This document shows, piece by piece, positions 18,014 through 26,637 of a DNA stretch of 64,000 nt. The notes under the pieces were generated by a model that was not told the DNA's origin, did not search any database, and was given only the letters and a program-made list of their open reading frames with translations. Source of the DNA: CAVPHV01 sp963704825 (GTDB lineage Bacteria > Actinomycetota > Acidimicrobiia > Spongiisociales > UBA5794). The stretch is taken from the NCBI GenBank assembly GCA_963704825.1, contig CAVPHV010000003.1, positions 124,001 through 188,000 of the forward strand, in the 5' to 3' direction. The translations under genes and the position numbers were made by a program. Within the stretch, counting starts at the first letter, position 1. Each line of letters begins with the position of its first letter.

Positions 18014-18930
18014 GGGTGGCCGCGGTCGACATCGGCACCAACTCGGTGCGGCTGCTCGTAGCCGACTACATCGGTGGCGACCTTTTCGGCGGCGAGCGAC
18101 TGGTGTGGCAAGACCGCCGAGTGGCCGTAACTCGCCTCGGAGAGGGTGTCGACGCTACTGGTCGGCTGAGCGAGGCGGCCATCGGCCGTACCGTTGCCGT
18201 CCTTGCCGGCTACGGCGAGGCGGTGCGGGCGTGGGATGTGGATGCGAAACGGGCCATCGCCACATCGGCAACACGTGATGCGACCAACCGCGGCGTGTTC
18301 TTGGCCAGAGCAGAACTGGCCCTCGGTTTTCGGCCGACCGCGATTGACGGCAACGAGGAGGCGGCATTGTCGTGGCGCGGCACCACCGCAGGTGTGGTAG
18401 GTGAACCGCCGTTCCTCGTGATCGATCCCGGCGGCGGTTCGACCGAGTTCGTGCTCGGATCTGAGAGGGTGGAGTACGGCGCCAGCGTCGACATCGGCTC
18501 GGTGCGGCTCACCGAGCGTCAGCTTCCCGACCATCCGGCGTCCGCCGAGCAGGTGGCCGCAGCCCGACGCCAGGTCGACGCGATCCTGGCGACGGTTGAG
18601 TTGGAGTCAACCCCGGGTACCGTGATCGGCGTGGGTGGGACGTTCACCAGCCTCGGCGCCATCTTGCTCGACCTGCCCGGCTCCGACCCGGCAGCCATCC
18701 ACGGGACGGCCTTTCCCGCGGACCTGTTTGGTGGTCTCGTGGCATCACTCTCCCGCCTCACCGTTGCGGAGACGGTCGCGATTCCCTCACTCGATCCGGG
18801 CCGCGCCGATGTCCTCTTGGGTGGCGCCATCGTGGTGGAACGGGCCATTGCCCGCAGCGGCGCCTCCGAAGTGGTGGTGTCCGAGGCCGACATCCTCGAC
18901 GGCGTAGCCCTCAGCGCCGGGGCCGGGTGA
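18010..18930 (+). CDS. ppx: Exopolyphosphatase / guanosine pentaphosphatase family
   Basis: A member of the Ppx/GppA family, acting on inorganic polyphosphate or pppGpp; the two activities cannot be separated by eye. Sugar-kinase-fold phosphate motifs are clear: AAVDIGTNSVRLLVAD at the N-terminus, ATSATRDATN, and FLVIDPGGGSTEFVLG, then GVGGTFTSLGAI. At 306 residues it is the short single-module form common in actinobacteria (Ppx1/Ppx2). The start GTG overlaps the DUF501 stop. A strong hairpin lies immediately downstream. Confidence 0.88.
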   Translation: MRVAAVDIGTNSVRLLVADYIGGDLFGGERLVWQDRRVAVTRLGEGVDATGRLSEAAIGRTVAVLAGYGEAVRAWDVDAKRAIATSATRDATNRGVFLARAELALGFRPTAIDGNEEAALSWRGTTAGVVGEPPFLVIDPGGGSTEFVLGSERVEYGASVDIGSVRLTERQLPDHPASAEQVAAARRQVDAILATVELESTPGTVIGVGGTFTSLGAILLDLPGSDPAAIHGTAFPADLFGGLVASLSRLTVAETVAIPSLDPGRADVLLGGAIVVERAIARSGASEVVVSEADILDGVALSAGAG

Positions 18931-18940
18931 AGAGACCCGC

Positions 18941-18986
18941 TTCTTGCGTACGCGACGGCCACTAGTGGCCGCCATGTGCGCAAGAA
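18941..18986 (+). terminator. Long hairpin after ppx
   Basis: TTCTTGCG (18941-18948) is complementary to CGCAAGAA (18979-18986). The centre is the perfect palindrome GGCCACTAGTGGCC (18957-18970), with 8-base imperfectly paired arms on either side. The symmetry suits a bidirectional terminator or a cruciform. No T-run follows. Confidence 0.5.
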
Positions 18987-19038
18987 CAGAGTTCCGCCGC
19001 TGATACAGTCCTGAGCGCATCCGAACGGGAACCCGGAC

Positions 19039-19374
19039 ATGAGCGACGAACCGATCGCATCCCATGAAATGGAGATCTACGACCTGCGGGTCACCGTCGA
19101 CCGCATCGCCGGGCGCAGCGTGTGTGGCCTCGAAGTGGGGGACTACTTCGACGTGGTGGAGAGCAGCCGGATCCAGATCCCGATGGGCAAACACTTCTGC
19201 ATGTACGCCATGGCGGCGGTCCTTCCGTTGCTACCGGCCAAGCAACGACAACTCCCCGAGGCCGATTGGCTCGAGCGTGAAGTCGAGGTGCAGTGCCCCG
19301 ATCCCCAGGAGGGGCTCGTCATGCGGATCGAGCGCACCGCTCGGCGCCGGCTGCGCACGGACGAGCTGACGTGA
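19039..19374 (+). CDS. TIGR04076 family protein
   Basis: This small 111-residue protein of the TIGR04076 family has no established function. Supporting features are the short beta start (YDLRVTVDRIAGRSVCGLEVGDYFDV), the central PMGKHFCMYAMAAVLPLLPA segment with one cysteine, and VQCPDPQEGLVMRIER near the end, the family's CPDP motif. ATG 19039 follows GGGAACC. A TACAGT -10-like box lies about 35 bases upstream (near 19004). Its stop overlaps the next gene's GTG, so the two may act together. Confidence 0.7.
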   Translation: MSDEPIASHEMEIYDLRVTVDRIAGRSVCGLEVGDYFDVVESSRIQIPMGKHFCMYAMAAVLPLLPAKQRQLPEADWLEREVEVQCPDPQEGLVMRIERTARRRLRTDELT

Positions 19375-20369
19375 CCCGACGCGAGATCGGACTCGCCTTC
19401 CAGAGCGACAAGCGGCCCGGCGACTACGCCAAGCTTGCAGCCAAGGTCGAGGGCTACGGCGCCGACGTGTTCACCATCTACGGGGACTTGCGCTTCCAGC
19501 CGCCGCTGCCGGGACTGCTCGAGGCGGCTGCCGCCACGTCGCAGATCCGGCTGGGGCCGACCTGCCTCAACCCGTACACCATGCACCCCTACGAGATCGC
19601 CGGGCAGGTTGCCGCCCTCGACCTTGCCGCCCGCGGTCGCGCCTACCTCGGCCTTGCCCGGGGGAGTTGGCTGGAGAGCATCGGGATCGAAATGGAACGT
19701 CCCGTCGCTCACTTGGCCGAGGCGAGCACCGTTGTCGCCCGTCTCATCGCCGGTGATCGTGATGGATTCGAAGGCGAGGTCTTCAGGCTCGCTCCCGGTG
19801 TAGAACTGCAGTACGAGCTGCAACGACGCCGCGTCCCGCTCCTCATCGGAAGCTGGGGTCCGCAGACCCTTGCCTTGGCGGGGCGGGTTGCCGACGAGGC
19901 CAAGGTCGGCGGCAGTGCCAATCCCGACATGGTTGCGGTGGCTCGCCGCCGGATCGATGCCGGGATCACTGCCCCCCGCAACGCGGCGGATGTGGGTCTC
20001 GTCATGGGAGCGGTCACCGTTGTGGATGAAGACGGGGCGGCCGCCCGGACCCTGGCACGGCAGAAAGTAGCCATGTATCTGGATGTCGTCGCCGAACTCG
20101 ACTCAACCTATCGGGTACCCGATGGTGTGCTGGAGACGGTGCGGGCCCATCTGAGTTGCGGTGACTCGGCGGCAGCAGGCGCTGCGATTCCCGACGAGGT
20201 CCTCGATCGGTTCGCGTTCGCCGGGACGCCGGAGCAGGTCGCCGACCAGGCGCTTGCCTTGTTCGCCGCCGGTGCCGACCGGGTCGAGTTCGGCACCCCA
20301 CACGGAATAGCCCCGGAAACAGGGATCGACCTCCTCGGAACACAAGTCATTCCGCGCCTGCGCAGCTGA
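19371..20369 (+). CDS. LLM-class (F420-type) oxidoreductase
   Basis: This TIM-barrel flavin/F420 oxidoreductase of the luciferase-like monooxygenase superfamily starts REIGLAFQSDKRPGDYAKLAAKVEGYGADVFTIYGDL. It contains QIRLGPTCLNPYTMHP, GRAYLGLARGSWLESIG and VPLLIGSWGPQTLALAGRVADEAKVGG, the pattern of methylene-tetrahydromethanopterin reductase-like proteins. The length is 332 residues. It is coupled to the TIGR04076 gene by a GTGA overlap. The substrate is unknown; a DFxH/F420 preference is inferred from actinobacterial relatives. Confidence 0.8.
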   Translation: MTRREIGLAFQSDKRPGDYAKLAAKVEGYGADVFTIYGDLRFQPPLPGLLEAAAATSQIRLGPTCLNPYTMHPYEIAGQVAALDLAARGRAYLGLARGSWLESIGIEMERPVAHLAEASTVVARLIAGDRDGFEGEVFRLAPGVELQYELQRRRVPLLIGSWGPQTLALAGRVADEAKVGGSANPDMVAVARRRIDAGITAPRNAADVGLVMGAVTVVDEDGAAARTLARQKVAMYLDVVAELDSTYRVPDGVLETVRAHLSCGDSAAAGAAIPDEVLDRFAFAGTPEQVADQALALFAAGADRVEFGTPHGIAPETGIDLLGTQVIPRLRS

Positions 20370-20582
20370 CCAGCGCCGGGTGGTCTTCCCCAGCTCCGAA
20401 CCACGGGCGGGAGGGCACGTGGGAGTCGGCTCGTGCTACCCCGGCCGTTCCTTGTTGCATCGAGCGGGGCGAAGGCCATGTCGGCGGGGACGGCCCGCGA
20501 CGGTCAGGCAAAAACACCCTGCGATCCACTCGCCGAGTTCCCGAACCCTTAGGGGGCTCGGTATGAGCCAGCGGAGGAAACT

Positions 20583-21008
20583 TCAGGCGTTATCTGCGTC
20601 CGAGTAGTTGACCATCCAGTGGATGCCGAACTGGTCGACCAACGCGCCGAAGTCGTCGCCCCAGAACGCTCGCTCGTAAGGCATCGTGACCTGGCCCCCT
20701 GCGGCGAGGGCGTCGAAGATACGCTTGCCGTCCTCGCTGCTGTCGGGCGTCACCATCACCTGGACGTTGTTGCCGACGTCGAGTGGGCCCATGGCTGAGG
20801 GCTGGTCGGAGCCCATGAGGATCTGCCCATCGCCGATAGGGAGCGACACATGCATGACCAGGTTGCCGTCGATCGGAGGCGCCGATTCATCGGCGGGCAT
20901 TTCAGAGAACCTGGTGAGTTGGAGTTCGCCGCCGAAGACGGATTGGTAGAACTCAAAGGCTTGCTCGCATGATCCGCTGAAGTTCACGTACGGGTGCATC
21001 TGCGACAT
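20583..21008 (-). CDS. PhnB-like VOC (glyoxalase fold) protein
   Basis: This is a 141-residue member of the PhnB/3-demethylubiquinone methyltransferase-like VOC group. It starts MHPYVNFSGSCEQAFEFYQSVFGGELQLTRFSEMP and contains VMHVSLPIGDGQILMGSD and PYERAFWGDDFGALVDQFGIHWMVNY, the usual C-terminal signature. ATG at 21008 follows AAGAAGGAG on the minus strand. These proteins are often stress- or antibiotic-linked, but no activity is established. The gene sits 59 bp downstream of the EF-G2 stop in the same direction. Confidence 0.85.
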   Translation of the reverse strand: MSQMHPYVNFSGSCEQAFEFYQSVFGGELQLTRFSEMPADESAPPIDGNLVMHVSLPIGDGQILMGSDQPSAMGPLDVGNNVQVMVTPDSSEDGKRIFDALAAGGQVTMPYERAFWGDDFGALVDQFGIHWMVNYSDADNA

Positions 21009-21067
21009 GGTGACTCCTTCTTGGCGCGCTACAAGGAAGAGCCTACGCGTCGGCGCCACTGGAGGGG

Positions 21068-23134
21068 CTAGTCGTCGTCTTTCGCTTCAGCGGCGACTTT
21101 GTCAACCAGGTGGGACGGTAGTTCTTCGTAGTGATCGTGCCGGGCGGTGAAGCTGCCCCAGCCCTGTGTGATCGATCGCAGGTCGATGGCGTATCGCATG
21201 ATCTCCGACGTGGGAACCAGAGCAGTGATCTTCTGTCGGCCGCCTTCGGCAACTTCGGTGCCCTGGAGCTGGCCACGCCGTGAGGACAAGTCACCCATGA
21301 TGTCGCCCTGGTACTCGGCCGGGACGGTGACCTCGATGAGTGAGATCGGCTCGAGCATGATCGGAACGGCCTCGGCCATCGCAGCTTTGAAGCCAAGCCG
21401 GCCGGCCATCTTGAAGCTCATCTCCGACGAGTCAACGGAGTGATACTTCCCGTCGTAGACGGCGACCTGCACGTCGACGACGGGGAAGCCGTAGACGCCG
21501 CCGTCGACCATGGTCTCGGCAACGCCCTTCTCGACCGCGGGGATGAACTGGCGCGGAATCGAGCCGCCCTTGATCTCGTCGACAAACTCGAATCCGGTGC
21601 CGCGAGGGAGCGGCGCGACTCGCAGGAAAGCGACGCCGAACTGACCGTGGCCACCAGTTTGCTTCTTGTACTTGCCCTCAGCCTGCGCGGTGCGGGTGAT
21701 CGTTTCGCGATATGGCACCTTGGCTTCTTCGGTAGCAACGTCGACACCGAATTTGCGGCTGAGCTTCTCGAGGGAGATGGCGAGGTGCATCTCGCCCATC
21801 CCGCGCAGCACGGTCTGTTTGGTTTCGTCGTTGCGCTCCAGCGACAGTGCGGGGTCCTCATCCTGGAGGCGGCGCAGCGCATTGGCGAGCTTGTCTTCCT
21901 CGCCTGTTATTTTTGGCGTGATGGCCACACCGAGCACCGGCTCGGGTCGCACCAGGGCGGGCAGAGATACCGGCTTGTTCTTCGGCGAAAGCGTGTCGCC
22001 CGTCGCCGTGTTGTTGAGCTTGGCTACGGCACCGATGTCACCGGCAGGCAACTCGGTGACGAGCACGGATTCCTTGCCCTGCAGCGAGGCGATCTTGGCG
22101 AAACGCTCGTCGGCGCCGGTCCGTGTGTTGGTCAGGTTGCTCTCGGGCTTCACCGTGCCGGAGAGCACCTTGAAGAGCGAGATCTGGCCGACGTACGGGT
22201 CGGCGATCGTCTTGAACACAACGGCGAGCGGATCTCCGTCGGGTGTGCCTTCCACGGCCATGAGCTCGCCACCCGCTTCCACCTCGAAGGTGTTGCGCAC
22301 AACGGGGGAGGGGCCGATCTCGACGATGAAACTGGCCAGACGGTCGACGGCGATCGGTCCGGTGGCCGAGCCACAGACGACCGGGAAGACCGTGGCGTTG
22401 GCAACGCCGATGGCCATGGTCTTCTCGAGTTCGGCAACGGTGGGCATATCGCCTTCGAGGTACCGCTCGAGTTGATCGTCATTGGCGACCACGATGCCCT
22501 CGACGAGGTTGTCGTGGACTTGCTGCTCGCGCTCTTCCATCTCCTCGGGGATCTCGGCTTCTTCGGCGTGTCCGCTGTCGTAGATGTAGGCCTTGTCGGT
22601 GAACAAGTCGGCGATGCCGTGAAAGGCGGCCTCCTGGCCGATCGGGAGCTCGAGCGGCGCGACGCCGGCACCGAAGCGGTCACGGAGTTGGGCGAGAGTG
22701 CGGTCGAAGGAGGAGCGCTCCTTGTCGAGCTTGTTGATGAAGATCATCCGCGGCACGCCCATCTTCTCGGCGATCCGCCAGATGTTCTCGGTCTGGACCT
22801 CGACGCCCTCGACGGCGCTCACGACAAATACGGCGAGGTCGGCGACCCGCAGCGCGGCGTGGACGTCACCGACGAAGTCTGGATAGCCCGGTGTGTCGAT
22901 GAGGTTGATCTTGTGGTCATGCCACTCGACGGGTGCGATCGACAACGACAGGGTGGTGTTGCGCTTGTGCTCTTCAGGGTCGAAGTCCATCGTCGTGGTG
23001 CCGTCTTCAACTCGACCCAGCCGGTTGATGGTCCCGGAGCGGAACAGGAGGGCTTCGGCCAGCGTCGTCTTCCCCGACCCGCTGTGTCCTACCAGAGCAA
23101 CGTTGCGGATCTTCTCAGGGGGATAGGTCTTCAC
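21068..23134 (-). CDS. fusA2: Elongation factor G-like protein EF-G2
   Basis: This 688-residue translational GTPase belongs to the EF-G2 group found beside the canonical FusA in actinobacteria. GTP motifs are G1 GHSGSGKT (residues 16-23), G3 DTPG (IDTPGYPDF) and G4 NKLD. Domains II-V follow (VFKTIADPYVGQISLFKVLSGTV; GMGEMHLAISLEKL; GGSIPRQFIPAVEKGV; RRGQLQGTEVAEGGRQKITALVP). The region that would be switch I is shorter and lacks the classic RGITI, which reads RNTTL. GTG 23134 follows GGAGG, and a 121-bp dispersed repeat begins exactly at that ribosome site. Whether it translocates, or acts in recycling or stress, is not known. Confidence 0.85.
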   Translation of the reverse strand: MKTYPPEKIRNVALVGHSGSGKTTLAEALLFRSGTINRLGRVEDGTTTMDFDPEEHKRNTTLSLSIAPVEWHDHKINLIDTPGYPDFVGDVHAALRVADLAVFVVSAVEGVEVQTENIWRIAEKMGVPRMIFINKLDKERSSFDRTLAQLRDRFGAGVAPLELPIGQEAAFHGIADLFTDKAYIYDSGHAEEAEIPEEMEEREQQVHDNLVEGIVVANDDQLERYLEGDMPTVAELEKTMAIGVANATVFPVVCGSATGPIAVDRLASFIVEIGPSPVVRNTFEVEAGGELMAVEGTPDGDPLAVVFKTIADPYVGQISLFKVLSGTVKPESNLTNTRTGADERFAKIASLQGKESVLVTELPAGDIGAVAKLNNTATGDTLSPKNKPVSLPALVRPEPVLGVAITPKITGEEDKLANALRRLQDEDPALSLERNDETKQTVLRGMGEMHLAISLEKLSRKFGVDVATEEAKVPYRETITRTAQAEGKYKKQTGGHGQFGVAFLRVAPLPRGTGFEFVDEIKGGSIPRQFIPAVEKGVAETMVDGGVYGFPVVDVQVAVYDGKYHSVDSSEMSFKMAGRLGFKAAMAEAVPIMLEPISLIEVTVPAEYQGDIMGDLSSRRGQLQGTEVAEGGRQKITALVPTSEIMRYAIDLRSITQGWGSFTARHDHYEELPSHLVDKVAAEAKDDD

Positions 23135-23149
23135 GGACGGAGCCTCCAG

Positions 23150-23270
23150 TCGACGGGCACACTTTGAGGGGCAAGATTACTCAGGGTGGCAAGCCCATGC
23201 CCAAGTGAGAGTGGAGAAGGGTGGATCCGTCGCCGTTGGGCCGAGTCTTACGCCTCTGGAACCCTTGTCG
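23150..23270. repeat. Dispersed non-coding repeat, copy A
   Basis: A 121-bp non-coding element matches copy B at 27208-27326. Both open with GTCGAC, one base, GGCACAC, then TGAGGGGC, AGATT, CTCAGG and TGGCA-GCC. They match again at GGTGG-TCCGTCG and CCGAG-CT-AC-CCTCT. Copy A lies between the divergent fusA2 and fasciclin genes; on the minus strand it would be the fusA2 leader. Confidence 0.6.
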
Positions 23271-23383
23271 TACCCTGCGGATCCGATCCCCCCGCAAGTT
23301 TCATCCGACCCGGACACCTGCGCCGTATATGTTGTAGAGTCGGAGAGTGGCTCGTTCGAGCCGCACAAGAAAAGGGGAATGGA

Positions 23384-24481
23384 ATGAGACGAATATTCAG
23401 CCTGCTTGTCGCGGGCGCGCTCATGGTGGGGCTGATTGCTGCTCCCGCCGCTGCCGACGAGGAGCTCTCGATCGGCGAAATTGTCATCGCAGTATCGGGC
23501 ACCGACGGTCCCGATGACAACCCGCTCGACTACGACTTGCTGCTCGCCGCCATCCTCGCCGATGATGTGCTGACCGACGCCGTGCTCGGGTTGGGCGATT
23601 TCGAAGGTGTTGACCTCACCGTCTTCGCCCCCAACGACGCCGCCTTCCTGAGACTGACAGGCGCAGCGACTGAGGCCGAGGCGGCCGATGCGCTGAGCGG
23701 CTTGCTTGGTTCCGATACATTGCGCGACATCGTGCTCTACCACGTCGTGGTCGGTGAAGGCCTGTTCGCTTCTGATGTGTTCACCGATCGCAAGTGGAAG
23801 ACCAACGTTCTCAACATGGGCAATGGCGACCCGTTGTACGCCCGAGTGCTGCGCTTGATCGATGGCAGCGGCAACCGAGTCTTTCCGAAGCTCAACGCCG
23901 TGAATATCGAGGCTTCCAATGGTGTCATCCACACCGTCAAAGAGGTGCTCACACCGAGGGCCGACGCAGTGGGCAGCATCGGTGAGACGGTCATCGCAGT
24001 CTCGAGCACCGACGGCCCGGACGACAACCCGATGGACTACGACTTGCTGCTCGCCGCCATCTTGGCCGACGAGCTCCTCACCGATGCCGTGCTCGGAATC
24101 GGTGACTTCGAGGGTGTCGACCTCACGGTGTTCGCGCCGAACGATGGGGCGTTTCTGAAGCTGACCGGTGCTGCGACCGAGGCCGAGGCGGCTGAGGCGT
24201 TGGGTGACCTGCTCGGCTCCGAGGCGCTGCGCGATATCGTGCTGTATCACGTCATCGCCGGCGACGCCGTGTCGTACGAGGCAGCATTTGCCACCAAGCC
24301 GTGGAAGGCCAAGAACGTCGAGATGGCCAACGGAGACTCGCTTGTCATCCGCAACTATCGGATCATCGATGGTACCGGCAACAAGGTGTGGCCGAAGATG
24401 GGAGCGCTCGACATTCTCGCAACCAATGGATTGATTCACACCGTCAGAGAGGTGCTTCTGCCACCTGCCTCTGGGTCGTAA
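23384..24481 (+). CDS. Secreted protein with two fasciclin domains
   Basis: This secreted 365-residue protein has a signal peptide (FSLLVAGALMVGLIAAPAAADE) and two fasciclin (FAS1) domains, about residues 26-190 and 195-365. Each has the H1 motif DLTVFAPND.AFL and the H2-like motif (V/L)IHTV(K/R)EVL, with LRDIVLYHV between. The two domains are about 70% identical, which points to a recent internal duplication. ATG 23384 follows AAAAGGGG; a small GGCTC/GAGCC hairpin sits in the leader. FAS1 proteins usually serve in adhesion at the cell surface. No anchor is visible, so it is probably released. Confidence 0.9.
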   Translation: MRRIFSLLVAGALMVGLIAAPAAADEELSIGEIVIAVSGTDGPDDNPLDYDLLLAAILADDVLTDAVLGLGDFEGVDLTVFAPNDAAFLRLTGAATEAEAADALSGLLGSDTLRDIVLYHVVVGEGLFASDVFTDRKWKTNVLNMGNGDPLYARVLRLIDGSGNRVFPKLNAVNIEASNGVIHTVKEVLTPRADAVGSIGETVIAVSSTDGPDDNPMDYDLLLAAILADELLTDAVLGIGDFEGVDLTVFAPNDGAFLKLTGAATEAEAAEALGDLLGSEALRDIVLYHVIAGDAVSYEAAFATKPWKAKNVEMANGDSLVIRNYRIIDGTGNKVWPKMGALDILATNGLIHTVREVLLPPASGS

Positions 24482-24508
24482 GTCGTCCGTTCACTCTGAT
24501 ACACCAGC

Positions 24509-24538
24509 GCAGGGCCCGGAGTCACATCTGGGCCCTGC
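24509..24538 (+). terminator. Terminator-like hairpin after the fasciclin gene
   Basis: GCAGGGCCC (24509-24517) and GGGCCCTGC (24530-24538) form a perfect 9-bp stem with a 12-base loop, 28 bases after the stop codon. There is no T-run, as is common in high-GC genomes. Confidence 0.6.
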
Positions 24539-24656
24539 CCGCGTCCTAGGGTGCGACCGTGGAGGGCTCGTCGTCGGTCCGCCCGCAATGAGGCCACCGC
24601 CCTGGGACCGGGGCCATACTGGTGACGTCGTTGATTGCCCGAAAGGAGGTGCCGAA

Positions 24657-26012
24657 ATGACGCAACGGCTGCTGCCTCCAGCACCGATCACCAGTGTGTC
24701 CGACTACATCGCCGTCGGCGGTGGGGCCGGAATCGACGCCGCCCGGGACGTCGGCCCCGCCGTTGCGATCGAGACTGTCAGGAGTGCAGGTCTGCGGGGC
24801 CGGGGCGGTGCCGGGTTTCCCACCGGCATCAAATGGGGAGGGCTCGCTTCCGCCGACGCCGTGCACAAGTACGTGGTCTGCAATGCGGCGGAAGGCGAAC
24901 CAGGCACGTTCAAGGACCGCTGGCTCCTGCGCAGCAACCCGTACCAGGTGCTGGAAGGTCTCGCCATCGCCGGGTATGTCACCGGAGCCCACCAGTGCTT
25001 CCTTGGGATCAAGGCGAAGTTCGAGTGGGAAATCAGCCGGCTGGAACAGGCCGCAGCCGAACTCACAGCAGCCGGTCTCATCGGCGACATCCCCATCAGC
25101 ATCGTGGAGGGCCCCGACGACTATCTCTTTGGTGAGGAGAAAGCACTCCTCGAGGTCGTCGAAGGGCATGATCCTCTGCCCCGGCTCCACCCGCCGTATG
25201 TGCAAGGGTTGTTTGAGAGTACCGGCGGTCCGGCGCAGCCGGCGGTGGTCAACAACGTTGAGACTCTGGCCAACGTGCCGTGGCTGCTTGCGCACGGTGC
25301 GGCCTGGTTCCGCAGTGTGGGAACCGACCAGTCACCGGGAACGATGGTGTTTACCGTCGGTGGCGATACGGTTCGCCATGTGGTGGTCGAGGCCACTCTC
25401 GGCACTCCGTTGTCCGAACTGCTGGAGGAACACGCCGGAGGGGTTGCAGCCCGCCGGGGTGTTGCCATCGTCACCAACGGGGTGTCGAATCGTCCGCTTC
25501 GTCCAGATCAACTCGAAATACCGCTCGCCTACGAGGCGATGCGGGCCGCAGGCAGCGGGCTCGGTTCGGGCGGGTTTACCGTGTATGACGAAACGACGTG
25601 CGTGGTCCAGGTCGCGCTGGCGCACTCCGGCTTCTCGGCACGCGGTTCGTGCGGCCAGTGCCCGCCGTGCAAGCTTGGTACTGAGGCGATCACGGAACGC
25701 CTCCGGTTGCTGGCTGCGGGCACTGGGGCCGTGCGCAACGTCGAGGAAATCGCCGCATGGACAACCCAGGTCACCGACGCCAATCGCTGTGGCCTCGGCG
25801 CCGGTGAGCAAGCGTTCGTTCGCGGCATCCTCGATGACTTCGCCCCCGCCGTTGCCGCTCACATCGGCGGCCATCACTGTCGCCGGGTGCGACCCGTGCC
25901 CGTCATCGAGGACTGGGATGACGTGAACCGCCGCTTCGTCTACGCCGCAGATCCCGCTCTCGCGCCCGATCGGCAGGAGAAGCCTCAGGGAGACGGCCGC
26001 ACTCAGACCTGA
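24657..26012 (+). CDS. Stand-alone NuoF-like NADH-binding FMN/Fe-S protein
   Basis: The 451-residue product resembles the NADH-oxidising 51-kDa subunit of complex I and of NAD-linked hydrogenases and formate dehydrogenases. It keeps the NADH/FMN site (RGRGGAGFPTGIKW, VVCNAAEGEPGTFKDR, FGEEKALLEVVEG, and VNNVETLANVPWLL) and the 4Fe-4S ligands CGQCPPCKLGT near residue 331 with a fourth Cys in RCGLG near 377. ATG 24657 follows AAAGGAGG. No nuoE, nuoG, hydrogenase or formate dehydrogenase gene is adjacent, so its electron partner is unknown. It ends inside the convergent DoxX gene (10-bp overlap). Confidence 0.85.
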   Translation: MTQRLLPPAPITSVSDYIAVGGGAGIDAARDVGPAVAIETVRSAGLRGRGGAGFPTGIKWGGLASADAVHKYVVCNAAEGEPGTFKDRWLLRSNPYQVLEGLAIAGYVTGAHQCFLGIKAKFEWEISRLEQAAAELTAAGLIGDIPISIVEGPDDYLFGEEKALLEVVEGHDPLPRLHPPYVQGLFESTGGPAQPAVVNNVETLANVPWLLAHGAAWFRSVGTDQSPGTMVFTVGGDTVRHVVVEATLGTPLSELLEEHAGGVAARRGVAIVTNGVSNRPLRPDQLEIPLAYEAMRAAGSGLGSGGFTVYDETTCVVQVALAHSGFSARGSCGQCPPCKLGTEAITERLRLLAAGTGAVRNVEEIAAWTTQVTDANRCGLGAGEQAFVRGILDDFAPAVAAHIGGHHCRRVRPVPVIEDWDDVNRRFVYAADPALAPDRQEKPQGDGRTQT

Positions 26013-26494
26013 GTGAAGACCGCCGTCGATCGCTCACCGCCGCCGGGCTCGTCGTGGCCGGGTTCGGGTTGGCCCACCGTGGCTCCCACCACCAAACCGG
26101 CCGACAGCAGTACGAGGTTCTTGACGACGAATTCCCCTTCGACGGTCAGCTTGAAGACGTTCCCGTCCTGGAAGCTCACGTCGGGGAGCACAACGAGGAC
26201 CAGGAACGTGCCAAGCATCTGAAGTGCGAACAAGGCGAGGACGGGTCTCAGCATCACCCGGAACAACAAACCCAAGCCGACGACGACTTCGGCGACTCCG
26301 AGAACCGGCACAAACCAATCGGGATCGACCCAGTACACCGTGCTGGCAACCAAATCCGTGACCGGCGTCACGCCGAAGATCTTGAGCGCTCCAAACCAGA
26401 TGAACACGACGGCAACCGAAATCCGCAGCGCCGGGATGCTCCAGCGCCTGAGGAAGCGGGTGACCCTCGCATCGATGTCGTCGATTGAGATCAT
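26003..26494 (-). CDS. DoxX family membrane protein
   Basis: This 163-residue membrane protein of the DoxX/MauE-like family has four hydrophobic segments: ISVAVVFIWFGALKIFGV, FVPVLGVAEVVVGLGLLF, PVLALFALQMLGTFLVLVVL and NLVLLSAGLVVGATVG. The sequence RISVAVVFIWFGALKIFGVTP matches the family start. DoxX proteins are linked to quinol:oxygen or thiol redox roles, but this one cannot be assigned. It converges on, and overlaps, the NuoF-like gene. Confidence 0.82.
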   Translation of the reverse strand: MISIDDIDARVTRFLRRWSIPALRISVAVVFIWFGALKIFGVTPVTDLVASTVYWVDPDWFVPVLGVAEVVVGLGLLFRVMLRPVLALFALQMLGTFLVLVVLPDVSFQDGNVFKLTVEGEFVVKNLVLLSAGLVVGATVGQPEPGHDEPGGGERSTAVFTQV

Positions 26495-26637
26495 GACCGA
26501 AGGTTATCGCCGCGGCGCACCGTATCTCGAACGGCATCGGAAACCGGCTCGGCAGCGACTGCGGATCATCCAAACCGTCCGGCGGAGCCGTATCACCAAG
26601 AGACAATCACTTGAGAGCTCACCATTGGAGATAGCAG

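Noticed and set aside
20370..20582. Possible cobalamin-like leader or small gene between the LLM and PhnB-like genes
   Set aside because: No riboswitch core, no ribosome site and no conserved protein were seen; treated as non-coding.
21440..23167. 575-residue plus-strand ORF across the EF-G2 gene
   Set aside because: It is antisense to a clear EF-G2 with full GTPase motifs, and its composition is a mirror of that gene.
23150..23270. ydaO/c-di-AMP or other known riboswitch in the fusA2 leader
   Set aside because: A GGGTGGATCC block looked suggestive, but the conserved core of ydaO and of other classes is absent and copy B lies in a convergent gap.
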